A stretch of 64,000 nt of DNA. Origin: Artocarpus heterophyllus (lineage: Eukaryota; Streptophyta; Magnoliopsida; Rosales; Moraceae). Location of the stretch: contig CM046343.1 of NCBI GenBank assembly GCA_025403435.1, positions 25,761,126-25,825,125 of the forward strand, given 5' to 3'. The notes beneath the pieces are model-generated. The model worked only from the letters and a program-made list of their open reading frames with translations, had not been told where the DNA came from and did no database searches. Positions 45,001 to 57,842 of this stretch are shown one piece after another; position 1 is the stretch's first letter, and every line of letters starts with the position of its first letter. Position numbers and translations under genes: made by a program.

Positions 45001-47529
45001 CTAAAGAGAAGTGTTCTCTAAAATCATCCTTTTACTTTCTCATATGTTAAATACAAACTAAGGACCTAAATAATTGTGAGTGTGTGAATTCCTTCCCAAA
45101 CACTAGAATCCTTCACGTCCATTAATATAACCTAGAGAGTAGATGTGGAAGAGATGAGGAATTAAAGAAAAAAATTTCAAATGACTAAGTTATCGACCTA
45201 ATCGAATACGACGGTAAAATTCTTATTAGAGTATGAAAATGTTTATTGTACATGGTCCGACCATCCATTTGTTTTTGCTATTTCAATAATTTTGGTTTCT
45301 AAAACCAACAATTGGTATCAAAAAAGGTTAAAACATATATTTTTTAAATATATGATTATGAGATAATCAATTAGTATATTAATTATAGGAGTAGGCACCA
45401 TTCATACAATATTTCAAAAATATGCATTTACTTAAAAAATATTTCAAAAGCATGTTGTTTGCCTTTATTGCTAAAAGCATATTATCATCACATCAATAAG
45501 GTCTTTTATGGCAGGAATATCTACTACTAAGTATTTAATTTTAACTGTTAAATTTGATCAAAATTATTTTTTCTCAGATTTAGTAAGTAGAGATCTATTA
45601 GTAGTTTTTTTTTCTCCATTTAGTACAACCCCAAGAAATCCCCTAAATTAATATCTCAAATTATTGGATTCTACATGACGAACCGTACTAGAGCTTTTGT
45701 CGGTGTAAAGTTTTGTTCCCGAAAAGGACAAATCTAGTACAACACTAATTAAGCAATAATTTTTTTAACTTATAATTGAACTCCTTTGGTAAATATCATC
45801 CCACACGACATGACAAATAATAATGATGATAATAATAGCCCACGTTAAGAGGAGCTCTGCCAACCTTTTCTCTTTCGTTTTCCATTAAAAAACTTTCTTA
45901 CGCCAAATAAAAAAAGGAAGTCTAGTAAAAGAAAGAAAAGGAAATACAAGAAAAAAAGAAGAAGATATTTTGCCAAACTTCTCCATTTTTGTGCAATCAA
46001 ACCCACAGAAAAATACTCTCAAAAAAAGTCATTTACAAAAAGTCAAAGGGAATCATCACGCTACCATCGCCTTGCATCATCAAAAGAGGCACTTGACTGA
46101 TTGCCGAATCAAGGAAAAAGATGATTAGCAAAAAGTCTTTCCTTGTGTTTAATAAAAGTGATTTATATTATTATTTTTAGTTATAAATTATATAATATTT
46201 TTTTATGTTACAATAATAATAAAAAATTATTATATTGTAAAGTTTTTATATATTATAGTAAAAATCAGTTCTAATCAATGGTTTTTATTATTCTGTTAAA
46301 CATTCTATCAATAAAGAAGACACTCATAGGCATGAATATAGGGAAAAGAAAATCAAAGGTAAAAAAATAATGGGAATCCCAAACGCTGGTGAAACCAAAT
46401 AGATTCGACGATCATCTTTTTCCTTGATTCGGCAATCAGTCAAGTGCCTCTTTTGATGATGCAAGGCGATGGTAGCTTAATGATTCCCTTTGAGTTTTTT
46501 AAGAAGATTCTTTTATGGGTTTGGGTTTGGGTTCGGTTGCACAAAAATGGAGAAGTTTGGCAAAATATCTTCTTCTTTTTTTTTTTTTTTTCCTTTTCTT
46601 TCTTCTACAGATTTTCCTTTTTAATTTGGTGTAAGAAACTTTTTAAATGGAAAACAAAAGAGAAAAAGTTAGGTAGAGCTCCTCTTTAACGTGGGCTATT
46701 ATTATCACTACTATTATTTGTGATGTCGTGTGGGCTGATGTTTCCCAAAGCAGTTAAAAAAAACATTATTGATTAATTAGTGTTGTACTAGACTTGTCCA
46801 TTTCGGGAACAAAACTTTACACCGACAAAACCTCTAGTACGGTTCTCTCATACAGAATCCGAATAATTTAAGATATTAATATAGGGGATTTCTTGGGTAT
46901 GTACTAAATGAGAAAAAAAAAAAAACTACATATCTATTTGTTAGATTTTTTAAAAAAATGATTTTGACCATATTCAACTGTGAGAATTAGATACTTACTA
47001 ATAGATATTCTTACCATAAAAGACTCTAATAATGCGATGATAATACGCTTTTAGAAATAAAGGCAAACAACATGTTTTGAAATATTTTTGAAGTAAATGC
47101 ATATTTTCGAAAGATTTTTGAATTATATGGATGTTGCTCATTCCTATAAATTAATATATTAATTGATTATCTCATAATTATGTATCAATTAATATATGTT
47201 TTAACCATTTTTTATACCAATTGTTGATTTTAGAAACCAAAATTATTGAATAACGAAAGCAAATAGATGGTCGGACCATGTACAATAAACATTTTAATAC
47301 TCTAATAAGAATTTTACTGGCGTATTTGATTAGGTTGATAACTCGATCACTTGGAAAATTTTTCTTTAATTCCTCATCTCTTCCACATCTACTCTCTAGA
47401 TTATATGAATGGACGTGAAGGCTTCTAGGGTTTGGTAAGGAATTCACACACTCACAATTATTTAGGTCCTTAGTCTGTATATAACATATGAGAAAGTAAA
47501 GGATGGTTTTAGAGAACACTTCTCTTTAG
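45001..47529. repeat. Giant inverted repeat P2
   Basis: Left arm 45001-46124, right arm 46409-47529, AT-rich loop of about 284 bp. The outer ends are CTAAAGAGAAGTGTTCTCT (left) and AGAGAACACTTCTCTTTAG (right). Inner landmarks are mirrored: AGGCACTTGACTGATTGCCG (46089) against CGGCAATCAGTCAAGTGCCT (46430), and GTACTAGAGCTTTTGTCGG against CCGACAAAACCTCTAGTAC. The arms look roughly 90% or more identical by eye. No target duplication or transposase is seen. It abuts P1 almost directly (44997/45001). The frames inside (46444-46689, 47178-47519) are not convincing genes. Confidence 0.9.
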
Positions 47530-47666
47530 GGCATGATTATAATAAATAAAAGGCTCTCCATTAAGACCTATTAATTAATGCATGCATGTTCTAATTCAAT
47601 TTGTTTTAAATTTATTAAATAAATATAAAAGTATATCTCCTACTCCAACTAGGAATTTATATGCGC
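47530..47666. other. Short spacer before the gypsy element
   Basis: AT-rich DNA ending in the target duplication TGCGC (47662-47666). No feature is recognised. Confidence 0.6.
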
Positions 47667-48311
47667 TGTTGATAGTGAGCTCGGCACCACCGCAGAGGAG
47701 CCTACTCTGGGATGGTCGGCCAATCAGCTCGGCAATGCTACGAGGAGCTTACAACTGATCCCGATGAACCTAGATCTCTCCTCTGAGGTGCTTTTCAGGG
47801 TTTCTTGGACCGCACCTCAACAGGTTGCCTCCTTAGATTGAGTATTAGCTCGAGTCAGATTCTTCTCACTTGAAAGTGGGCTGCTACTCGCAATCACTAG
47901 CCAACAGATGGCAAACAACTTACAGTCAGATGGGAGGCAATCCACTGGCTGGAGGGGCATGACACTTGTCTTTTTTCACCTAACATGCCTTGATGTGACA
48001 CTCAGGTCGTGGGCAAAATCCACATAACACCCAGTCCTAAGTGGTGGCCCTATAAATAGGATGTATTTATTGCATTCTGGCATGCATGCTTCTTCCCACC
48101 TAACAAGTTTATGTTCTCTACCGAGCAACTCCTGCCTTGAGCATCGAATAGCCCTTGTCTGTTGACTGACCTGTCCTTTACTTGTCTCCGAAGCATTCCT
48201 CCTCTTGTTACAGGTTTACCCCATCAAGCAGAGACGAGCAGGGAAGAGCTAAGCACCGTGCACAGCCACACGTGGTGTTGATATGCTGCGAAACTCTGAT
48301 AAGCATCAACA
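47667..48311 (+). repeat. 5' LTR of the gypsy element
   Basis: TGTTGATAGTGAGCTCGGC to GCATCAACA. A TATAAATAGG promoter box lies at 48051. It is GC-richer than the surroundings. It differs from the 3' LTR by many substitutions and small indels. The adjacent primer binding site (TTTTGGTACTAGAAGG) could not be assigned to a tRNA by eye. Confidence 0.94.
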
Positions 48312-49970
48312 TTTTGGTACTAGAAGGAGGGCGCCTATGCCTTCACTTGAAATCACCAATCACAGTGAACTTGAGAATCGAGATGGTAACTCGAGGTAAC
48401 GCCAGAGACGACGCTGTCTGATAGGAAGGGATCAGGAGATGCCCGAAACTAGCATCAAATTTGGCTAGACTGAGGGGCCGCCCCGAGCTACACGATCACG
48501 ATCCGGGGGGCAAGGAAGCACGACGAGGGCCAAGCAAATGTAGGACCCAGTTGGCCAAGACCCAATCCGTGAATTAACAAATGCTGTTTGGATACTTACC
48601 TAGCAGTTGGCATAGCAAGCACAGCGCCAGGTGGCACCTGGCCTCCTAACTCCAGCCCTAGCTGACCAGGCTAGGGGTCGAGCAGGACGAGATGTCGCCA
48701 ACCCCATTAAAGCTGACTCCAAGCAATCTAGAGGCTCTACACATGGTGTCTCAGCTAACAATAGACTCGTCCAAGATGGATGACTTGCCCGCAAGGGGCA
48801 CGAGTTCTGTCACCACAAGGCTCATAAACATCCATGTTCGACCGGCTTATATGTTGGGGAGAAGCACAACAGGGTCGCCAACCTAGGGCAAGAGATTGTG
48901 TGGAGGGCAGAGCACCCTATAGGGTCAAACTGCCCGAGGAAACGAAGAGCCACCAGTTTAGGAGTTACAATGCCAAATCAATGAGATCTATAACAATCGC
49001 TTTGGCTTTGAGACGTAGGTGCCCTGGACCCGTCATTCACAGATGCTATTATGCAAGCCCCTATGCTGCCCAAATTTAAGGTCCCGTAAATCAAGGCTTA
49101 TGACTAGACCGTAGATGCTAATAAGCATGTGGAGTTGTACTGAGGACACATGCTCCTTCAAAACGTTAACGACGCAACAATGTGCAAGGCCTTTTCACTA
49201 ACCCTTACCGGACCGGCTTAACAATGGTTCCCACGACTCAAACCAGCCTCTATCATATCTTTTCGGCAGCTCTCAGATGCCTTCTCGGCGGCCTTCTCCA
49301 CAACCAAAACAAAGAGGAAGAAGATTACCTATTTGTATGCTGTTAAGTAGGAGAGGACAATGTTAGGGACTATATAAATAGGTTTACCCATGCAACCCTC
49401 GAAGTCAAGCACGTCGAAGACAAGACCCTTAAGCACGCTTTCGTAGGGGGTCTCTAAGACTAGAAGCTTACTTGGTCCTTGGCTTTCGAGCAGCCAGGCA
49501 CATTTTCATAGATGCTCAGGCTACACACAAGGTACATCGATGCTGGCTGAATACATGAAGTGTCGCAGAGAAGAAGCTAGTAGTAGTGGCACAAAGAAAG
49601 AGAAGAAGCAGAAAAAAGTGCTAGAGCAAGCCAATGTCAAGCAGAACAAGAAGTAGAGGAAAGCAAAGAAAGCCGAGAAGCCCAAAGCACTGATTGGGAA
49701 GTTCCAAAGTTACACGCCTCTAGTAGCAAGCATCGATGAAGTGCTTGCCCAGGTGAGCAGGAGGAACCTAACTAGGTAGCCCCAGTCCAAACTCAAGGGT
49801 AGCAAAGCGAAGCGGGATCAGACCAAATATTGCAAGTTCCATAAGGATGTGGGACACAATACTCGCGACTGTATTCAGCTAAAGGACCAAATTGAGAGAC
49901 TGGTCCTAGATAAACACCTGATGGAATTTGTTGAGCAAGTGTTAACTCCAGGCTTTGTAGCTAGGTAAAA
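48312..49970 (+). pseudogene. Gypsy gag remnant
   Basis: The Retrotrans_gag domain is readable around 49120-49560 (MCKAFSLTLTGPA, QWFPRLKPASIISFRQLSDAF, then AAFSTTKTKRK) with stops and frameshifts. A lysine-rich stretch follows (49570-49700). Near 49837-49880 a zinc-finger-like CKFHKDVGHNTRDC is present, the form usual in this gypsy group, with C-x2-H rather than C-x2-C at its start, followed by KDQIERLV. The frame is interrupted many times, for example TAG at 49652-49654. Confidence 0.8.
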
Positions 49971-50149
49971 ACGACCCGTCGGGCTGAGACGTGTCAAACT
50001 GCCCATGCAATGATGGCAGGAAGCCCCTAAAACCCCCGAACAATTGTGCACACGATTTTCAGAGGGCCTATTACCGGGAATACATCAAGTGGGCTAGCGA
50101 GCCTATGTCTGAGAAGCTTGGCTGGTTGAAAGAGGCAAGCTCATCAACA

Positions 50150-50640
50150 TGTCTGAGCATGTCAATAAGATTTGCCCCAAGCAAGACATGTCGATCACCT
50201 TCATAGAGGAAAAGGCGGACAAATTAATCCATCCACACAACGATGCTTTTGTGTGTAAGTTGCACATCGCGAATAATGTAGTGCGGCGTGTGCTCATCGA
50301 TAATGATAGCTCTATAGATATCTTGTTCAAGCAAGCTTATGACAAGTTGAAAATCAACAATGCTACTCTCACCTCAGGTTCAGACGCCATTATACAGCTT
50401 CATGGGTGAGTGCAGTCCTAGCAATAGGTAAAGTTGGCCTGCCGATCACATTCCATGAGGGTGCTGCTCGAACTACACGTGTTGTCAACTTTTTGGTCGT
50501 CGACAAACCCTCCAAATATAACATTATTATCGGGCATCCAACCTTAAACGCTCTGAAGGCAATGGTCTCAACCTACCACCTAGCCATGAAGTTCCCAACG
50601 GACGGTGGCATCAGAGTAATCCGATCATAGCAAAGGGACT
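50150..50640 (+). pseudogene. Gypsy aspartic protease region
   Basis: Readable as VCKLHIANNVVRRVLIDNDS, where the active-site motif normally D-x-G-S reads DNDSS, followed by DILF and QAYDKLKI. The downstream flap part VGLPITFH and FLVVDKPSKYNIIIGHP is also clear. The changed glycine suggests loss of activity. The pieces lie in two frames (50149-50409 and 50406-50630). Confidence 0.8.
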
Positions 50641-50899
50641 CCCATGCCTGTTACGCCAATGCCGTTAAAGTGGCGTCAGCTTGGTAACTAGACGTTTTAG
50701 CCATTTACAAGGTCGATGAAATTGAGTTTCCAGCTGAGCTAGAGCCCAAGATACTCTCTGATCTCAACCCCTGAATGCCTGAGAAAAAGGTGAGGGCTAC
50801 CCCAGTCGAGGACCTAGTCCCGTTCAGCCTTGACTCGGCACATACGGACTGCACTATCCAACTCGAGACTCAGTTGAAACCTGAGATCTAGGCCGACCT

Positions 50900-52750
50900 T
50901 GAAGGGCTCTTTACAGAGTATCGAGATGTGTTCGCATGGTCGCATGAAGACATGCCCGGCATAGATCCAAGCGTAATCTGTCACCAACTCAATGTCTGAC
51001 CTAATCATTAACCGGTGATATAGAAGAGAAGGGCCTTCAACCCAGAAAGATATGTTGCTATTAACAAAGAGGTCTAGAAGCTCCTAAAAGCAGGATTCAT
51101 CCGAGAGGTCAAGTATCTGGAGTAGTTAGCAAATGTGGTCCTAATCAATAGGGCGAATGGGAAATGGTGAGTTTGTATAAACTACACTGACCTAAATAAG
51201 ACCTACCCAAAGGACTGCTTTCCACTACCCCGAATAGACTAGCTCATTGATGCAATAGCCAGGCACGAGTTGCTCAGCTTCATGGATGCCTATTCCAGTT
51301 ACAACTAGATATGAATGGTTGAGGAAGATCAAATAAAGACAGCTTTTCTTACCGACCATGGGCTCTATTGCTATGTAATAATGCCATTCAGACTCAAGAA
51401 TACTGGGACAACCTACCAACACCTAGTCAATAAGATGTTTGCTCGACTAATCGACAAAACTGTGAAAGTCTACATTAGATGATATGCTAGTTAAATCTGT
51501 CTGAGCAGTAGGTTACATGGCCAATCTCTGAGTAAGCTTCGACATTCTCTATAATTATAGGATGAAACTCAACCTGACGAAATGTGCACTTGGGATTAGC
51601 TCGGGCAAGTTTCTTGGATTTTTAGCCAACCAAAGAGGAATCAAAGTTAACCCGGCCTAAGGCTCAAGCAATTATAGACATGCATTCACCTCAGACGATA
51701 AAAGAGGAGCAAAAACTTACTGGCATGACAGCAGCTCTTTCTAGATTCGTCTCCTAGTCTATCGATAAGTGGTGTCCATTTTTTCAAGTACTGAAGGGGA
51801 GGTTTGAGTGGAGTAGGGAATGTGAGGAAGCCCTTCAGAATTTAAAAAGGCACTTAGCCACTGCACCCAATCCTATCTAAACCTTTACCGGGGGAAATTT
51901 TGTACGCCTACCTAGTTGTATCTAAGAAAGCCGTTAGTTCGGTCCTCGTCCAATAAGAAAGGGGGGCACAAAAGCCCGTTTACTACACAAGTCATGCATT
52001 CCAAGGAGCCGAGGAGAGATACCCACCACTTGAAAAATTGGCATTTGCTCTAGTCACTTCGGCTCGGAAGTTACGACCTTATTTTTTAGGGACATACTAT
52101 ACAAGTTCCAACCAAGTTTCCCTCTCTGTCAAGTACTTTAAAGCCTGGAGATATCAAGAAGAATGACCAAATGGTCGGTCAAACTCGGCCAATATGACAT
52201 TTACTTCATGCCGAGGACAACCATCAAGGCTCAGGCCCTCATAGATTTTATTGCTAAGTTCACTGATATCAAGCAAGGCGCACCATTAGCCGAGAAGGCG
52301 CTTGTAGAAGTTTCAGACGCCCCTAAGCTATCGTGATGGTCACGTCACGTTAAAACCAGAATGGAAACTTTATGAGGATGGATCTTCTTGCGTGGAAGGT
52401 TCAGGTGCCGGGCTAGTTCTAAGAAGCCCAGATAGATACAAGGCAATCTACACACTTCGATTCCATTTCAAGGCCTCTAACAATGAGGCAGAGTATGAAG
52501 CACTTTTGGCTAGACTTTGAATCGCTAGGGACCTTAGAGTAGACCGGATTATCATTCATAGCGACTCAATGCTCGTCATCCAACAAGGTTACTGGGGCAT
52601 TTCAAGCCCAAACGGAATCAATGGCCGCATATTTATAAGAGGTCAAAACATTGCCGGGTAGTTTAAGTTTTACTCATTCAAACAGATCCTCAGATCAAAA
52701 ATTCTAAAGCTGACATGCTCGCCTCGGGCCTAGGAGACAGTGAGCTAACC
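50900..52750 (+). pseudogene. Gypsy reverse transcriptase and RNase H (broken)
   Basis: RT blocks include WSHEDMPGIDP, KLLKAGFIREVKY, CINYTDLNK, YPKDCFPLPRID, LLSFMDAYSSYN, KTAFLTDHGLYCY, MPFRLKN and NKMFARLI. The catalytic YIDD motif near 51471 is broken by an extra base (TACATTAGATGATATG). RNase H is readable at 52360-52580 (EDGSSCVEGSGAGLVL, ASNNEAEYEALLA, HSDSMLVIQ). Many TAG/TAA/TGA codons interrupt it, often where CAG, CAA, TGG or CGA would be expected, suggesting C-to-T decay. Confidence 0.88.
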
Positions 52751-52949
52751 TCGATGCCTATTGAAAGATTAGTCGAGCCTAGTATTAATAAGGAAGTCGC
52801 ATGTTTAGCCGATAAGCTGGAGACCATATGAATGGACCCGATCATCTAATACCTAGCCACAACCGAATTGCCCGATGACTGAGTAGAGGCATGCCAGATC
52901 CGTAACAGCTTGGCCTGGTATTCGATGATCGGCAAGAAGCTATATAGGT

Positions 52950-53990
52950 GAGGCTACACTACACCATGCTTGAAGTGCTTAGGGCCCAAAGAAGTGCGGT
53001 ATCTGATGAAGGAAATCTACAAGGGCCTATGTGGTAATTACTCTAGGGGGTGATCTTTAGCCCAAAAATGCCTTCAGTAGGGCTATTAGTGATCGACCAT
53101 GGAGAAAGATTGCACAGACTTTGCATGGAAATGCTTAAAATGCCAGCAGTTTAGTAAGAGTGCCCGGACACCATGCCAAGCCACTTACCTCGGTGACGTC
53201 AGCATGGCCTTTTGCAAAGTAGGCCATCAATCTTATCGGACCCCTACCCCGAAGCCCGATCTCAATTAGGTACTGTATAGTGGCCATAGATCACCTCACT
53301 AAATGGGTCAAGGTATAGCCACGCACCAACATGACGGAAGCCAAGTGCACCAACTTCATTTGGAGAAACATCATTTGCCAGTTTGGGATTTCGCATACTA
53401 TTGTGACTGACAACGCAAAGCAGTTTGAATCTTCGAGTCTGCTTCATTTATGTAAGCAGCTCGGACATAAAGAAGGCCTTCTCCTCTCTGAGCTATCCTC
53501 AGAGCAAGGGGTAAGTTGAGGCAGTCAACAAAACAATCAAAGGCAACTTGAAGAGAAAGCTCAAGGGCCTTAAGGGGGCATGAATCGACGAGCTCCCAAA
53601 GGTGCTCTAGGCATACCGAACAACTGTCCTGAACTGCTACCAAAGAGACCCCATTCTCACTCCTATACAGAGCAGAGACTGTTGTCCCGACGGAGGTAGG
53701 ACTGCCAAGCTTTAGGGTTAAACATTACAAAGAAATTCAGAATGTCGAAATCATGATGTTCGAACTTGACTTGTTCGAGGAAAAAAGGAAACCTGGCAGC
53801 GATTCGTAATGTAGCTCGGAACCAAGTCTTTGCTCGATACTACAACAAGTAAGTCCAACCGAGAAGCTTCAAGGTTGAAGATTTGGTGCTTAAAAAGGTC
53901 ACAGTTCAGCAGCCCTGCAATTGGGTCCTTCAGTCTGAAGTGGGATATGTCGTACAAGGTCATTGAGATTGTCCAGCCAGGCATCTATAA
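52950..53990 (+). pseudogene. Gypsy integrase (broken)
   Basis: The zinc-binding part keeps CTDFAWKCLKCQQF, but several of its upstream residues are lost. The core shows CIVAIDHLTKWVKV (first Asp), FIWRNIICQFGISHTIV followed by TDNAKQFESS (second Asp; usual Gly replaced by Ala) and VEAVNKTIKGNLKRKLKG (Glu). C-terminal GKF-type sequence is partly readable to about 53990. Stops interrupt every block. Confidence 0.85.
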
Positions 53991-54927
53991 ATTGTACTGA
54001 TATGGAAGGTAACTTTCTTAGTCATCCTTGGAACGTCGAGCTCTTGAAAAGATTCTTTTGCTAACCAATGCCTAGAAATCCTTTTTTACCTCTGGCTATT
54101 CTTTTTGCAACTAGGCCTACTAAATAGGACTAGAATGTAAATGTTATACATCAATGAAGATGTAAATCCCTACACTATTCCATTGAGCAATACGTGTTTA
54201 CGGAACAAAAATCCCAAAAAAGGGTGCCATAACTCTAGCCTAGGGGACCAGACCATAACTCCTAAAAAGGAAGGTCATCCCGACTGACCAGACTAGGGGG
54301 CTAACCAGGATCAAGTTGACCAAAGTCTGTTGCCGTACAAACCGCCCGGTCAAAGTCGCCCTAGCATAAATATGCCCAACCAGTATTAAACTTGTAGAAG
54401 TTTCAAGGAACTTAAACAGCTCTAAGGGAGGCGATAGGGCATAGGGGTATCATATACCGTTGTGCTCTACCCAAATGAAAAATGGCCTTTTCCTACTCAG
54501 TTAAACTCAGTATAGACATTTATTGTCCTTTCTAGAGGTACATTAACCCAAAAGACGTTTCGTCATCGAGATACCCAAACTCGATGAAGATAAAATTGAA
54601 AAAGGCAAGCTTGAAATCCAATGGGTTGGGAATGCTTTTCCTAAGGGGCACCTAACTTGGAAGAGTTCCCAATTCAACCCTTTTTCCCGAGGTCCTAGCT
54701 AGCTCGATGAAATGAAGGTCAAACTTCATTCTCGAGGAACTCCTCACTTTTAAAGAATGAAAATTTCTATCCGAGAACTATCGCACTTGGAAAAATAAAT
54801 AAAAATCTAAGGAGTGATGAACTTTGCAAAATAAGATTTTCATTAGAAAAAGTAATGGGGAGGTACAAATAACCGGACACCTCCTGAGCTTGGATAAACA
54901 AAAAGAACAAAAAAAGGAAATACAAAA

Positions 54928-57454
54928 CTATGTCTGGGCCCTTTCCTTGGTGTTGTCTTCACCGCCGCCAATGCCCTGGTCGTCCCCCTTGTCTTCATCG
55001 TCCACTTCGACGACCTCCTCCTGCTCTGGCTACTGGGCTATGCTCTACTCTGGCTCCACTATAAGCGACTAGTCGAAGCCCTCTACCTTAGGATGCTTCC
55101 AAATCAGGTAGTCTTAGAGGTCCATCATGTCGAAGTAGTAACAGTTGGCGTACTCAGGGGATGCCTTGAAGTCCTCAACTGGCTTGGGCGAGTTGGCGGG
55201 GTAGCTCCTCCCAGAAACACTGGTGCTCGGCCTGGGAAGCCTTCAATTGGACCTTGAGTAGGACAACCTCATTCTAGGACTGGCCGGCCTCGTTCCTTGC
55301 ATGTTTCCCCACTTTCCTCGCCTCCTCTGCAACCGCCTTGGCCTAGGTCAGCCTCTTTTTTCACCTTCTTAACCTCCTCCTCAGCCTGAGAAAGAGTTTC
55401 CTTGATTTGTTCTAGCTCAAAGTTCTTAGTGTCGAGCTCTTTCTTGACCTCCTCTTTATCAAGAAGGGTCTTCTTGTGTCTTTCCTTTTCTAGGTTGAAT
55501 TCCTTCAGCCCGGCCATAAAGGTCATGTCCAAAAAGGCGCATGCTTGAGGAAAATAGAACTTCAGCGTGTGGAGAAAGGAGTTAAGTGAAGTTTGGGGTG
55601 AAATAATTACTAAACTTAGCGGCAGAGTGGAAGGCAGCGTTGGATAGGCCTTCAAAATCCTCTCTTCAGAGGTTTTGCAAAAAATCCTCCTTAGGAATCA
55701 CATCCCTGAGGTGATCTAGGATGTAGGTCGCGATAATTTGGACGCCTCCTAGGAGGGTCTCCAGAGGAGGGCACCACGGTTGTAGTGACAACAGGAGGTT
55801 GGGTCTCACTCGACGAAGCCTTGGTCCTCGTCGGTGAGGGTGGGGGCACTTGGACTGAACTGGAAGGTCACTCGAATTATGGCGGCTGCTCAAAGTGCAG
55901 TGGTAGCTCCAGCCTCAAGGTCATCTTTCATTTCTTCCCAGCCACCACGGCCTTTCCTTTGTGTTTGCGAAGGTGTTCCATGAGGGCACGCCTATCCTCT
56001 GCATTGCTCGGCCGAGAAGACATATCTACAAAACCAAGAAAATCCTCCCAAGTCAGGACAAGCTCGACAAAAAAAAAAACTTGGGCTAACCTCTGATTTG
56101 GAGCTGGCCAAGCCAGCATAGGAAACAAATCATGTCCTTGAGGTCTTCGTCTGCCACGGGTGGCCCCATGTCAAAGGAGCCACTCGATGAGTCCTCAGTG
56201 CTAGACAATGATGGCTCCCTCACCAACCACCCAAATCTAGAAGTGCTTAGCCCTGGGATGTCCACGACACTTGGCCTTATGACTGTCACCTACCTGGCTG
56301 ACCAGGCAGGTTGAATGTTGGAAGGGGGATTGATTCTGTTGGGTTCTCGGACAAGTCATAACAGGAAAAGGTCTCCTTCTTGAGCAAGAATGACTGTTGT
56401 CTTGTTTGTTTTGGCTTATTGAATAGGTCTTCAACCGCCCTGATGATATGGCTTGGCGCCCACGATTTCTTAGACCACACGTGCCCTTGCTCAAACGCCC
56501 TCAAGCTAGATAATTCCCCCCTAAGTAAAACCACTTAAACTTCCAGAGTTTGTCCAAGTCAGGGTTTTCCCAGAATAAAATCCTTCCTAAAGCAGTGACG
56601 TAATACCAACCAGGACTAGTCGAGGAAGTTTCTTCATCTTATAAACCTGTTTGAATGTCCTCCCAAGGCATCTCGGTAGCTCAGTGGTACTTCCATAACA
56701 TATACATCTCGATTAGCGACTTGTAGCTATTTAGGATTAAGTTGGGTCGGGCACACGTTTAGGTCGTTAAGTGCCCAGCAGAGAAATGGATGGAACAGCA
56801 AACCCATCCCAGCTCTAAAAAACTCCGCATATAGAAGTAATGCACCCCTTAAGCGGAGTTAGGGGAAATCATTCTCCTCGAGCGCAATGAGGATGATGTC
56901 GTCCAGGATATTGAACTCGGCGCGCAAATCCTCTAGCCGAGATTCCGTCATGGCACTAGAGTAGGTTGCTCCTGATGTTTGGCCAAGCTGGATTGTGTGA
57001 TAGGCGATCAACCCCAGAACTCTAGTGGCCACAATCCTCTCACCCTCCTCCTCGGCGGCGCTTTCCACTAGCTCTGCCTCCTCGCTACTCGCTCCTCAGT
57101 CAGAGATGTCGACAGTTACCCTGCCCATGACCTAGACAAGGGCCTTAGAGTCTCGACCGGAGGTGCTTTAGTACATTGGCGGCTGCCTCTAGTTTGGCCT
57201 GCTCCTATGTCCTTAACTCGAAACGTACCCGCGGTGGCCACCCCGATGTAGGGATTCTCATCCCCTACACAGTCTCATAGGCACCCTTCATCCAACATGT
57301 CGAGGAACTCCTGCTTGGGAGCAGTTTCAGCATCGACCCTCAATATTTCGGCCAATCGGTCAACCGTGTCTTGTTTCAAGGACAATCCTTCTAGTCTCAG
57401 GGCTACTTTCTAACTAAGAAATATCAACGTTCTGGGAGTCTGATAAGTCACTCA
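54928..57454 (-). pseudogene. Antisense extra ORF of the gypsy element
   Basis: The antisense frame begins about 57454 (MSDLSDSQNVDIS) and ends at TAG 54928-54930. The N-terminal part reads MTESRLEDLRAEFNILDDI and, after stops, PTQLNPK and GITSLL blocks. From memory this resembles the 'putative gypsy type transposon' domain (PF04195) found in plant gypsy extra ORFs. Further blocks are SKKSWAPSHIIRAVEDLF (about 56450) and a clear coiled coil at 55269-55560 (EKERHKKTLLDKEEVKKEL, EQIKETLSQAEEEVKKVKK), then an acidic end (EEVVEVDDEDKGDDQG). Stops and frame changes break it. The function of such antisense ORFs is unknown. It lies between integrase and 3' LTR and would need its own or the 3' LTR's antisense promoter. 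Confidence 0.72.
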
Positions 57455-57842
57455 TTTTCTCGTGCTCTTTGGGAAATTACTTGATCAGGCAGTAGAAGCT
57501 TAGGGATGAAGAGTTCTCCAGTTAGTAACTACAGCTTGGTATTTAAAACTCAAGAGTAACGAAGTATGGCCTTAATTGCATGTGAAAATAACAGGGAGAA
57601 GAGTCCTATTTATAGTCGCTTTAGGCAGGAAACCCTGAGCCTAAAAAACAAAGAGGCGTGATGATTGCGCCTGTCAGGGGAGTACTCCTTCGCAGTGCAA
57701 CACGTGTCCCTCCAAGCTTCATCATGTAACCTTTCATTTCGCTTTTACCTCGGGATGCCTCTGAGTCTTCATCCTTAGCCGACCTTACCCACTCGACATA
57801 GTCCACCCGGCTGAGCATCGACTAGGTGAACTGGGGGACTAC

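Noticed and set aside
50430..50450. A GGCCTGCCGATC box in the gypsy protease region, like the LTR motif clusters
   Set aside because: It codes for the conserved VGLPIT segment of the protease, so the match is explained by coding constraint and is isolated.
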